Assembly (NCBI GenBank): GCA_037178975.1 | Contig: JASJZH010000001.1 | Span: 5,936,501 to 6,000,500, forward strand | Reading direction: 5' to 3' | Origin: Oscheius tipulae | Taxonomy: Eukaryota; Nematoda; Chromadorea; Rhabditida; Rhabditidae | DNA: 64,000 nucleotides | Notes under the pieces: generated by a model | What the model was told of the DNA's origin: nothing | The model's database searches: none | The model's input: the letters and a program-made list of their open reading frames with translations, nothing else | Position numbers and translations under genes: made by a program | Shown: piece by piece, positions 46,641 through 59,573 of the stretch | How positions within the stretch are numbered: the stretch's first letter is position 1 | Layout: the number at the start of each line of letters is the position of its first letter

Positions 46641-48188
46641 ATGAGCTCGGACGATGAAGAACTTCGTAACGTGTCGCTGGAAGAGGCTAAAGGTAGGTTT
46701 CGAACTGTTTTGCACTCGCTTGTCCCGTGATCAGCGTAAATTTTCGATCCTAAAAACCAATTTGTTAGCTGAATTATGCTCTTGGAAATCACCTTTTTTA
46801 CCGCAAAAGCAAAAGTGGCTCTGAAACTTTGAAGGCTTTTGAACCGGTGGCGAGATAAAGGAGCCGGTTTTGTAGCATATTTTTTTTTAGCGTAAACTAC
46901 GTTCAGACAAAGCCGGGATCATCAAGCAATTCATGGAGGTGACTGGCTGCAACAAGACGCTCGCCAAGACCATTGTGGGGAGTCATCCGAGTCTTGAGGT
47001 AACCTTCAGTCACTTTCGGCCCCTTTGGTATTGTCTGCAGAAACATATCACTTCTGTAGCAAGTTTGAGACCGCAGTCCGGGCATAGAAACTCTTTTTTT
47101 TCTCATATCGAAATACTTAACAGGCCGCCCTGGAGTATTTTTACGGCACACCGCAAGACGCTCCTTTGGACGATGAGACGCCAATCAATCCTCCTGGTGA
47201 GCTCTATGTGGATGTGGATCCGGATGCGTCTCTGGTCGATTTGAGCGGGCTGGAGATTTCCCTGGTTTCCTGGAACATTGACGGACTTGACGCGGCCAAT
47301 TTGAAGACTCGAATGAAGGCCGTATTCCAGATTCTCAATCGGTTAGTTCACCTTTTGCAGCAGATTGGTGCGAAAATGTATGATTGTGGCTGATTGAGAC
47401 TGGTTCCAGTGTGAATCCTGACTTTATTTTCTTGCAAGAAGTCGTCAGAAATCTGCCCTTTGAGGAGATGGAAAAGCTCAAGACCAAGTATAATGTCTAC
47501 TTTTCCAATCCGGGTGACCACCTTCCACATTATCACCCAAAACCTTTTTCAGAAGAGCAATATTTCACCGGAATCATGACCAACAAGGCCTTCGACGTCG
47601 AGAAACACACGATTCTGCCGTTCGAGAATAGCCGAATGGGTCGGACATTGCAGATCGTGGAGGGAAGTCTCGGACCGGCCAAGGTCTTCCTCATGAACAC
47701 GCATCTCGAGAGTACGGCAGAGTTTTCTGAACAGCGGTAATTTTGCTCTTAAAAGTCGTCATTATAGTCAAATTTTAGTCGCGAGCAGTTCCGCTTCTGC
47801 ATGAGCAAGATCCGAGAGATGATCACGAAGAATCCGGGCTGTTTAATCTATTTTGGCGGCGATTTGAACATTCGAGATAAGGAAGTCGAGGCCAACTGTA
47901 TTCCTTCCGGAGTTCTGGACGCCTGGGAGGCTGCCGGCTCGAATATGAAACATAAATTCACCTTCGATCTGCTCAAGAACGACAACAAGAATATCGGGAA
48001 TGGTCGAGCTCGTTGCAGGTACTTTACATCTTGTTTCCAACGCATATCGATCGCTCAGGTTTGATCGAATCTACTTCTTCGGGACCCTTCTCGTCTCCTC
48101 GTTTGAGCTCGAAGGAACGCAGCGAATCCGCTCTTCGCTCTGCTTCCCTAGTGATCACTTTGCTGTCTCTTGTGTATTCAAGCTCTAA
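46641..48188 (+). CDS. TDP2: Tyrosyl-DNA phosphodiesterase 2
   Basis: This is a nuclear repair enzyme that removes topoisomerase II peptides from 5' DNA ends. An N-terminal UBA-like helix bundle reads IKQFMEVTGCNKTLAKTIV and ALEYFYG. The endonuclease/exonuclease/phosphatase domain follows with all four motifs: VSWNIDGLD (Asn), FIFLQEVV (Glu), YFGGDLNIRD (Asp/Asn) and CFPSDHFAV (Asp-His). The substrate-binding loop is present as NTHLESTAEFSEQR. The stop is TAA at 48186-48188. The ATG is chosen because MSSDDEELRNVSLEEAK joins the UBA-like exon through an intron of about 200 bases. C. elegans tdpt-1 is the counterpart by recall. Confidence 0.93.
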
Positions 48189-49515
48189 CCGTTCTACTCT
48201 CCCCTGGAAATTGTGAAAAGTTGCCCCGTTTTAAATCGATCTCCTCTCTGTTCTTCGAGCACTTTCCGCTCTGGCATCAGATACATTTGGATTTGGCTTA
48301 CAAGACATCGACTAGGGAGGTTTTCTGCATTTGATATCATCTGAGAAAAAGATCTCGACTATCTAAACGCAATGGTTTCTGTGGCGGATTCTGTCTGTCA
48401 AATTTGTGAATACAGAAGGGTGACGAGGCTCACTTGCTAAGACTGCAAAGACCTCTACTATCTAAAGCGCGATGGCTTCTATGACGGACTCTGTCTGTTT
48501 GTTTGTGTTGTCCGAGGCCACGGAACAAAAGCTTGCAAATTATGTTGTCCAGAAGTTTTTTTGTTCAGAAACAGTTATTGCCTAAACTGGGTGGCAAGTC
48601 AACTTTGGGTCCGCTCAAGAACTTGACTTTTGTCCTAATGAAGCCACTAGGAGATGACTAGTGAGGAAAGTGCATCTGGATGACATCGATCATTAGACAA
48701 CTGTCAGAGAACATGCAATAGTAACAGCAACACCAAAATTTTTTAGTTTCCTCTATAGTGAACCATCAGTTCAGCGATACCAAAGTCTCGGCTCCTGCTG
48801 ACGGTTGATCCTAGTTCGGGGATTCGGACGTCTAGCCACTCTTTCAAGCTCAGAAAGCACCGGAGCGTGTAGATCAGGCTGTCTGCATGATTTAGTCTGC
48901 TCAAAAGGAAGCGCATACAGTTAAGCGATATTACCTTTCGAGACCCACAATGCGCGCGTTTTCAATACCACAATATTTGAATTCCCTTAGGCGTCGTCTA
49001 ATGTTCGTCTGTTTTTGGGCTTCTTGGGTTGCTTTCGATAAACAGTAGAGCTGTTTGCAGTATGATAACAGAAATTCATGAAAAAATGGAAACTAAACAA
49101 AAATTATAACCTAGTGTCTATTAAATCGAACCGGGAGCTTTCTTGTTTAATTCCGGCTCAGTTTGTTCACAAACACCGGCATTTCATTCTGTTTTTTGAC
49201 GTTTCGTGGCTCTGATTACAACACAGAGCCTTCCTTCTAGCAAAAAAATGTTTTCCAGCGGAATACAACACTCAATTTTTTGTCCTGACAGTTTTTTTTT
49301 AACTGTTTTCCTTGTAAAGTTCCAGTTTCTTTCTGAACTGATAAAAGTTGTAATCTTTTATCGTGCTAAGCTTGTGTGTAAAACGCCTGGTAAGACTGCT
49401 CCGCCTAGTATCGATTTGCATCTTGAGTTTATTGCCTCTGCTCCACTGTTCCTTTCGAAACAATTGCCTTCAATCATTTTCCATCTATTCTTGTTGCAAG
49501 ATCTCCCATTTCCAG
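48189..49515. other. Intergenic region between TDP2 and the SAFB-like gene
   Basis: About 1.3 kb with no supported gene. It contains an imperfect direct repeat (48352-48498). A B-box-like CCCGGTTCGATTTAA on the minus strand near 49122-49136 is too partial to call. TTTCCAG abuts the next start codon. Confidence 0.45.
48352..48498 (+). repeat. Imperfect direct repeat, two copies about 99 bases apart
   Basis: The units at 48352-48398 and 48451-48498 share CTATCTAAA, GATGG or AATGG, TTCT, and CGGA(T/C)TCTGTCTGT in the same order. Unit length is about 47 bases. No frame or known element is seen. Confidence 0.6.
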
Positions 49516-52101
49516 ATGTCCGAAGGAGAATTCAAGCTACTTAGTGAGCTCCGTGTGACGGAACTCAAAACGGAGTTGGACAAACGCGGCTTGGACAAGA
49601 ATGGCATCAAAGTTTTGCTGACGGATCGCCTGGAGAAAGTGAGGCATTTTTTGTGTCTTTATTCGCGTTTTTCAGGCCTTGCAAGCCGAAGGACACGACC
49701 CAGCCAAATTCAAGTTTTGTATAAACGAGGGCACCACTCCGCTGACTTCGCCCCTGACCTCTCCAGTCAAGGGAAAGGATGAGCCGAAGGCTGAAAGTGA
49801 AGCAGTTACCGAAAATAGTAAATAACTTGTCTATTTCTTTTAAAAGTTGATTTGCAGCCGAAAAGGTGAAAGTAGAGGAGACTCTGCAAGAAGAAGAGGA
49901 ATCGACGATGGCCTATCCGGAGGTCGAGGAGGCACAGGAAGAATACGACGAAGAGGAGCAGCAGAATGAGGAGGAACAGCTCGAGGATCCGCTGAACGAG
50001 CCGCCGCCAGCTCAGGAGCCAGAAGTTAAGCCGCCCAAGGCATCGGAATCTAACCAACTCAGCGATCCGGATCGCATGCTCTGGGTTCATGGTTTGAATC
50101 CGTCGACTAAAGCTGCCGATCTCAGGGTTTGTACGATCGAAACGCTAACAATCAGACAATATTAGGAACTCTTCTCCCAGCACGGAAAGGTCCTCCGAGC
50201 CAAGATCTTCACATCAAAGAAGGTTCCCGGCAAGACTTTTGGCCTGATCACAGTGAACGACTCGGACATGGTCACCAAGTGCTTCAATGCACATAACAAC
50301 AAGCAGTGGAACGGGACGACTATTATCATTGAAAAGGTTCGCATTTTGTTCTTATAGGCTGCATTTTTGTTGTTAAAATGGATCGCGACCACTTCTTCTC
50401 TTCTTCTTCGGGAACTGTGACCCCCTATTTAGGGAAATGCAAAGAATACGGCAACAAAGACAGCTGCTGCTGCTCCAATGAAGGATAAAGATGCTTCTAA
50501 GACGGCAAAAGATGAGCGGAATGGAGATGTGAAGAAGGACGACAAAACCAAGAAGGATGACAAGAGAAGCACGAGCGACAAGGATCGCGGCGAGAAGAGA
50601 GATGCCGGTTCGTTTCCTGTTCGGATTAGGAGAAGTCTAACCACAGCCTGCTGATTCCCGCGGTCCTCTAATTTCTGTTTCTTTAGACCGTGGTAGATCG
50701 CGCCGAGAGCCCATCAAGCCACCTCGCAGCGACAAGCGTCGTATCATTCCGGCCGTCAGACGTCCTGTGGTCGGCAGCGCCCGTAGCGGTATTCGTCCTC
50801 CGGCTGTCAGCAGTCGTCTCTCGTCCTCGCATCGTCCATCAGCTCCCCGCAGCCGGACAGACTCGTATGGAAGAAGTAGCGACGCGGACCGCGACAGGAT
50901 TCGAGCCCGGGAGGAAGAGCTCCGTCGCAAGGCAGCCGAAATGGAGCTTGAACGGGAAAGAGAACGGCTACGAGCTGAGCGTGAGCGAATCGAACGTGAG
51001 AAGCTGGAGCTGCAGGTCATGAAGCAGAAGGCACAGCTGGCCGCCTACGAGAAAGCAGCTCATCACGCTCCGTCGTCCAGGTTTGTCCCTCGTTTAAGCA
51101 CAAGGAAATCGTCGTCGACTGGAGCCTCGCATTGTAACCGGAAATTGTCCAAAAGACCGCGTTATCCCTGGACATACCGGGAAAATGGAAAGAAAAGCAC
51201 ATATAAAACTCCGACTTATTCGATTCAAATTTATGGACAAAAAGACCAATTTTCAGAACACATCACTCCGAATCGTCCCGCCACGGCAACTCGTCCGCTC
51301 GACACGACGACAGATACTCTTCGCGCGGTGATGCTCATCGCTCACATGACAGGTATTAACGGCCTTTTTTTGTAAACGATAAAAGTGGATTTAGAAGTGC
51401 CGTAAACCGCGACCGCGAACGTTCTTCTCGTGGCGATGACCGTCGTCCAGTTGCCAGCAACGGAGGTAGGCGCTTAGTTTGCTAGAGACCATTCTGACTG
51501 TTCTCTAGAATTTTGTACGGAGACCGATCCTTTTGTCTGTTTGTGAGACCTTTAGGTTCATGAATAGAACAGAGCTAATAATGGAAAACTGATAGTCATT
51601 TTCCAGATCGCAGTCGTAGCCGTCACGAGAGCCATCGTGAACCGGCCGGCGGACAACGCGATTCCCGCTACAATGAGGTACGTCGGGGCGACGCCCGTGG
51701 CACGGCCGGATCAAGCAGCTATAACGGACCGCGTGCCTTCGCCACAAGAGAACCTGCCGCTGTGACAGGCGGACAGAACTTTTACGGATCTCGCGGCACC
51801 ACTTATCCAGGTGTTTACATTATAGCCTAGTAAATCAAATTGTATGAATTCAGCTCCAACGCGCGAGTATGAACACGGATCTAGGATCGCTCCAGCTTCG
51901 AGCACCTGGGCCTCTGGCGCTGGCAATTGGCCAAGCGTTTCCGGTGACTCGTGGGAAGCCAAGAATAGTGGTAAATTCATATTGTTTGTCTAAAATATCG
52001 TCTTTTTAGCATCGTCTTCCTGGAGTTCCTATGGCGGCAGCACCAACCCGGCCAATGTACGCATCGACTACGACAAGTACCATCGTCAACGTCAGTTCTA
52101 A
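49516..52101 (+). CDS. SAFB: SAFB-like nuclear protein with SAP and RRM domains
   Basis: This is a scaffold-attachment-factor type protein that links chromatin and RNA processing. A SAP domain (residues about 8-42) reads LLSELRVTELKTELDKRGLD and ends VLLTDRLEKAL. A long acidic stretch (EEEESTM...EEQQNEEEQ) follows, then an RRM with RMLWVHGLNPSTKA, LFSQHGKVLRAKIFT and KTFGLITVND as RNP-type strands. The C-terminal half has a Lys/Asp-rich linker, an Arg/Glu coiled coil (EMELERERERLRAERERIER) and an Arg/Ser/Gly-rich tail ending YHRQRQF. That order matches SAFB/SLTM. TTTCCAG lies directly before the ATG. The stop is TAA at 52099-52101. Confidence 0.85.
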
Positions 52102-53426
52102 TCGTTTCAAAAACGCTATCTCATTCCATATAAACTTACTATTGTTCTTTTTTTGTGGGTCTGGATGATTGAATGGGACAGTGATAGTAGACACAGGGTC
52201 ACAAAAAGAGAGCTCGCGGAATAAATTAGATGCTCTGAAAACAGCATTTTCTTCAATAACAAAAATGCAAGTCAACGATATCGGGGATCTGATAGTAAGA
52301 GGATGCCGAGATGGTACGGGTGTGACAATGCAACATTGGCTCTTTCATAAAACAACTGGTTGAAGAATTCACAGAGTACACGGCTTTCTACTGGCCGTAA
52401 ATCTCGAAAACTCCAACACAAATATTGCCACAGCAAACTTCTCTTAAGTTTTTTTTTTACTTTTTCAACGTAGCTATCTGTCGGTTAGTGCTCCGACTAG
52501 TGGGGCAGGTTCGGTTTCTGAAGTGGTTACACTTTATGTGAACTTTAGAAACGTCTTCCGGAGGTATTTTGACACATTTCTTGGAACAGAATTATCTTTT
52601 TTTTAGGATACAGTTGCGAAAATAAGCTAGTCGACGCCACTCAAGCAATTTCCAGAACTCTTCCAGTTATCACACATTTCCAATGATCAAAGAGCAGCCT
52701 GTTTACCGTATGGAATGTTCATTGTTTTCGGATAAGGAGAATAACGTAGATAAACAGTTGTCTGATCGACTAGGATTTTGGAATCATTACCAAGAGCAAG
52801 TCTCGTGGCATCAGGTGCCGGGCCAAAGGCTCTCGAGTCCAACTGACCAAACGGATCCTGCCAAAGGGCTATGGGCAGTTGTTCTCCTAGTCAAATGATG
52901 AAAGGATGGGGAAAGACGTACTTGGGATTCACGGAAGCCTTGACCCAGTAGAACCTTTTAGACAATCCGAATGAAACGAACGGAGTAACAAAGAGACAGT
53001 AAGACGTTGCCTGCCTACATCTACAGAAGAGGTAGATAAGATGTGAAACCATTAACTATCTGACTAAATCTGGCTCCCGATACGCGACTTTGCTTGATTT
53101 TTGAGACAGCACGGTACTCAAAAAAAGCTTCAATTCATCTCTACCTCTCACTCGAAATAACTCAGAATGCGGGACGAAGCAGACAAGTTCTCACTTCTAC
53201 CAGCTCGGAAGCCATATAATTCTAGAGAACGAAAGAAGAGAACGTACCCTCGGACTCTCCCTAAACTCTCTTCCCGTTCTCGGCCTCATTGTTTAACTAT
53301 TTGCTATCAGTTGTTCTGATAAGAGCCTACTGCCACTCAAAAACATCCGTCTCGTCATTGTAGTTTTTATTTCAGACGCTTACGTATATTTACAACAGAG
53401 ATTCTGTAGAGGGAAGAAGAAGCCAA
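52102..53426. other. Intergenic region between SAFB-like gene and cathepsin L (convergent)
   Basis: About 1.3 kb. TTTATT at 53366-53371 would be the poly(A) signal of the minus-strand protease, 56 bases past its stop. A tRNA-like stretch lies at 52470-52530. The short open frames at 52169-52363 and 52683-52898 show no family features. Confidence 0.45.
52470..52530 (+). other. Partial tRNA-like sequence
   Basis: GTAGCTATCTGTCGGTTAGTGC resembles an A box with one extra base, and CAGGTTCGGTTTCTG (52506-52520) resembles a B box. The distance between them is short and no stems are convincing. Confidence 0.3.
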
Positions 53427-55307
<1,881 letters not shown>

Positions 55308-56275
55308 GGCTGTTCTGGACTGACGGTCAGCGATGAGTCTTCACCTCTTTATCGGCAGCTGCGATGGGCGGGACCAAGACAATCACCTGACCAAGTTCAA
55401 AGTGCGTTCTTTACGAAAGAATCAGAAGAGACGCGAGGTTTCGAGACGCATCCCAGCTGTCATATGACCTCCGGTTACTATACCTCCCTGTGTTAAGTCC
55501 TTAGTAGAAGACGGTCAAGTTAGGTGTTCACTGTGTCCGAAAAGCTGCTGCTGTTATCGGCTTGGCTTACGCTGATAACGACTTACGGGCGGTCAGCGAC
55601 GACCCGGGAAGTAGCCATTCCGAAAAAAAAAGGGCTGGACTCTTACACTAGTTATCAGGACATTATTCGACCATCCTGACCTCAATCTACTTCAGTTTTC
55701 GATCATCAATGCCTACATATGCGACAAAGGTCCTACCATGAAGATTCTGGAATGTAGACTATGTAAGCAAGTTTCGCGGCAGTTTGTCATAAACTTGGCA
55801 ATTCTGAACCCTGATGATCTTCTTCTTTTCATTTGATCGACTGACCTCACGTACACCTGAACTTGATCACGATTGATCCACGTGGACGTTGTTAACTCTC
55901 ATCTGATTGTGTCTGGCCATTCTGGGTCAAGATGATAAGCAATGGATGAGGGTATTACTTCTTTCTTTGGTTAGAACTGAGGTCTTATGTCGAGCTTACC
56001 AGCGTGTGGTCGGAAATTGTACTGAAACTGAAAATTCAACATTGCAAACTGATAGCAAATTTTATGCTTCATGATTGGGTCACGACACGAACAATTTCCA
56101 AAGGCCAAGAATGCCTCACAGATTCTACATATGTCCCTGAATTGTAGATGTTCCAAATCCGTAAGCAGCGCGCTGCAAGCCAGCTGGGGCGGGACCGTTG
56201 CCATGGAGTCGTAGAGAGAGACTGGGTGGACTCTCGCGGTCCTCGAAGCAGATCCCCCTACTCGCCGTTCTTTTG
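55308..56275. other. Divergent intergenic region between cathepsin L and the dyf-5-type kinase
   Basis: About 970 bases, with promoters for both genes presumed here. It includes the GATA-like cluster and no supported gene. An X-box for ciliary RFX control was not seen. Confidence 0.4.
55554..55938. promoter_or_regulatory. GATA-type site cluster upstream of cathepsin L
   Basis: Four GATA-like sites lie 250-630 bases upstream of the protease start: TTATC at 55554, TGATAA at 55573, TTATCA at 55652 and TGATAA at 55933. Gut protease genes in nematodes are commonly driven by GATA factors such as ELT-2. The sites are seen; function is inferred. Confidence 0.4.
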
Positions 56276-59200
56276 ATGTCGGAACCGGAACGAACACTGG
56301 CTGATCGCTATGTCATGACCAAGCGACTCGGTGATGGTACTTTTGGGGAGGTTCTGCTGGCGCGGAAGATCGACACCGGGGATAAGGTGGCTATCAAACG
56401 GTCAGTTCTCTTCCCTATTGATAAATGTCCACATGTCAAAGAACTCGAAGCTTCTCCCACTGATTTTTACGCTCGAACCCAATCACATTAAGCATGTAGT
56501 TATTTCCAATTGAGGGAGTAGAGGAAAACACAAAAAAGTGTCAAAGTAAGTAGGAAATTGACAAAAACAACTGACTTCTATTGTTATTTCGAAATTGTAC
56601 AAGAATAACATAGATGCTGTTCACTGCTCCCAGCTGTATACTTTTCCCACCCGCCGTTTAGTCGGACTAATCAACTAGAAAAAAGACAGAAAGCTAGCGA
56701 AAATTGTCTATAGTTAAGAGGTTATACGGTAAATGTGTTTGAATGTCAATCCAATAATAATGCTTGTTATAGGTCGCACGGAAAAGAGTTCCCTGTGACT
56801 AATGGTGACACAGAGAATGAAAGAGGTTAGGTGGACTTTGTGGGAGAATATTACACGGAAGCTCTCGAAACTTCCAATGTAAACGAGGAAGTAGGACCCA
56901 TTTCTTTGAAAAATGGTCATTTTTGCGTGCAAACGTTGATCTGTCACCCGCAAGTTTCGTTTTTTACCAGTCAAGTACAAACTTGTGTGGCCCGTACTTT
57001 ATCCACAAGTATATCGAAATGGAAAATGCGAAGTGGCAATGAAGTGATAGGACAATCAAATTTTGGGCGCCATCTTCCCTTCCCCAGCGCCAAGTGGCGC
57101 AACCACTGTCCGCAGACTCAGGGTTCGATTCCTGAGCTCACTATTTTCTGCCTTCTTCAAGAAAAAAATTTTAAGAATGAAGAAAAAGTTCTACAGCTTC
57201 GAGGAGGCCATGGCATTGCGGGAAGTCAAATCCCTGAAGAAGCTGAACCATCCGAACATTATCAAACTGCGGGAGGTGATTCGCGAGAACGACATTCTCT
57301 ACTTTGTGTTCGAGTTTATGCAAGCCAATTTATACGAGCTGATGAAGGACAGGTGGGTGTCATAAACAGAAAAAGGCATCATGCAATTTGAGACGGGAAA
57401 AAGAGAAGGAGAGAGACAAGATTGTAGGAAAGGACACGAAACTATAGATGCGTTTTTGGGAAAGTAGATCTGGACTAAATGTGGTCGACAGCAGAGCGTG
57501 AGGCCTTGGTTGACCCGTAGAGCGTCGTCCTGTAGCCAGTAGAGAACATAACTAGATTCGAAAATGTTCCTTGTGTATTTTAGTCTTTTCAGAGATCGCT
57601 ACTTCCCCGAATCTGTAATACGTAACATAGTCTACCAAGTGCTACAGGGTCTTGCTTTCATGCACAAAAACGGTATGATTCTCTCACAAGGCTATCACCG
57701 ATCCATTTTAGGGTTTTTTCATCGGGACATGAAGCCAGAGAACATAATGTGTAACGGGCCAGAACTGGTGAAGATTGCCGATTTCGGCCTAGCCAGAGAG
57801 ATTCGCTCGAAGCCGCCCTATACGGACTATGTGAGCACGAGATGGTACAGAGCGCCGGAGATTCTTCTCCGATCGACCTCCTACAACAGCCCCATCGATA
57901 TTTGGGCTCTTGGCTGTATTATGGCAGAGCTTTATATGCTCCGACCGCTGTTCCCGGGGACTAGTGAACTGGACCAGCTCTTCAAAATAGTCAGCATTAT
58001 GGGCACACCGACCAAGGAAGAATGGCCCGAAGGATACAAACTTGCAGCTGCAATGAACTTCCGCTTCCAGCAAGCACAGGCGATACCGATGGAGCAGATT
58101 GTGAACACGATCGGGGCAGATGGAATGAAACTCATGATGGACATGATGCTATGGAATCCGGAGAAGAGACCCAATGCAGGGCAGGTGAGCTCCGAGGATT
58201 CATTTTTAATACAGCAGTCATAAAGCCTTTGTAGTGCATCCATGGGTTTTGCATCAAGCTTTTGAAACACACTTATACTATCTCCTTGAACAGTCACTTG
58301 ATCAACTGACTGCTTGCAGAGTCTCCGCTACAAGTACTTCCAAGTGCCAGAGAAGCTCGGGGCTCCAGTGCAATCCCAGCCAGCACCGGGTGTCACTCGA
58401 AAGACCTCCGCCGGCAGTACCCAGTCCGACACGAAGGCTCTGATAGCGAAACAGAGGATCAGAGACTACCCGGGCAGCGAGAATGTCTCTCCACAGAAGC
58501 CGGAACGCGTCATTAACAGAAATCTGAACAAGAATGCCGTTTTGGAAAAGCATTCGGACGATGAAGAACACAAAAAGACGGGAGCTGGGGAGAAGAAAGC
58601 AGCCAAGGAGATCTATCTATCGAAGAGTCGATTCATACCAGGTAGTTCCGATTCAAAAACTGATAGACAGCAATTTTAGGCGCAATGCCGAAAGAAGGTG
58701 GCGGCAACAATGCTCTGGCGACGAACTCGGCCAAGAAAGAACGTTCGGCCGTTCAGACGAGGTTCGAATATGCCTATGGAAAGTGACTTTTCATCACACA
58801 GGGAATTGCATGGTTATGTTCTCTAGAGAAGTTGAAGGACTGTCCCAGCGGGACCTGCTACGAAGTCCTTGTTATTTGGCGCGAAAACGAGCTCTTCGAA
58901 AGTTATTTGAGGGCAGATTCTGTGCGAGTTAAGGCTAGAAAAACTGCTTATTAACAAAATTAGACAAAAATACATAAGTCTTATCATTTTTCGAGCAGAT
59001 TGAGCTGCTTCTCATTGTTGACAATCCACGAGATATAAGATTGCGTAAGAGTTCTACAACTCATCAAGCTTGATTACAGTCAAAATTTAGTGCAAATCTT
59101 ATGAAAATGGAAGCAACTTAGTCTCTTGAACCGCAAACCTGCTGTTTTTCACCGATTTTGAGAGCCAACGCCAGCATTTAGGAGCCCAGACGATCCCTCC

Positions 59201-59335
59201 AATGTTCCCATTTCAGGCTACGTCCCAAACTTCGGGGCCCGAACGCTAAACAACCAAACAAACAAAACGGCTGCAACAGCTAAGGATGGTGGCGGGAGGA
59301 TAGACTGGGCCGCCAAGTACGCGGCCTTTAGATGA
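56276..59335 (+). CDS. dyf-5: MAK/ICK-type kinase (dyf-5 type), multi-exon
   Basis: This is a ciliary kinase controlling cilium length and intraflagellar transport. Exon 1 (56276-56400) has [14 protein letters not shown] and VAIKR. After a 775-base intron the frame continues [20 protein letters not shown], then [17 protein letters not shown]. The catalytic loop is [13 protein letters not shown] is in IADFGLARE, and the activation loop is [14 protein letters not shown], the TDY mark of the MAK group. [17 protein letters not shown] and NFRF support it. The Ser/Lys-rich tail ends [13 protein letters not shown], like the end of ICK/MAK. The long intron contains a tRNA-like sequence. Exons after about 58680 are less certain, since the long tail is weakly conserved. 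AATAAA lies at 59347-59352. Confidence 0.9.
57080..57140 (+). other. tRNA-like sequence in intron 1 of the dyf-5-type gene
   Basis: AGCGCCAAGTGGCGC (57086-57100) resembles an A box. CTCAGGGTTCGATTCCTGAG (57117-57136) is a clear six-pair hairpin with a B box. The acceptor stem is absent. Confidence 0.5.
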
Positions 59336-59346
59336 AGAAGAAGCAG

Positions 59347-59364
59347 AATAAAACACCATTTATT
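59347..59364. terminator. Interleaved convergent poly(A) signals
   Basis: AATAAA on the plus strand (59347-59352, dyf-5 type gene) lies six bases before TTTATT (59359-59364), which is AATAAA on the minus strand for the PPP4R1 gene. Cleavage downstream of each would make the two mRNA 3' ends overlap. Confidence 0.6.
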
Positions 59365-59573
59365 AAAATCTTCTAATCCACAATCGGCTCGTATAGCACC
59401 GTTTGATGAGAAAAAGGGGAAGATATGGACACGTATGTGTTCAAAGTGAATGGCACAGGGGTTCCTAATAAAAGATGGGGGAAGGGGATCAAAAACGATG
59501 TACGATACAATTATAAACCAGTAATTTTGGAAAGTGATCACAGTCACATAAATAACAGGGCTGACTCGCCTTA

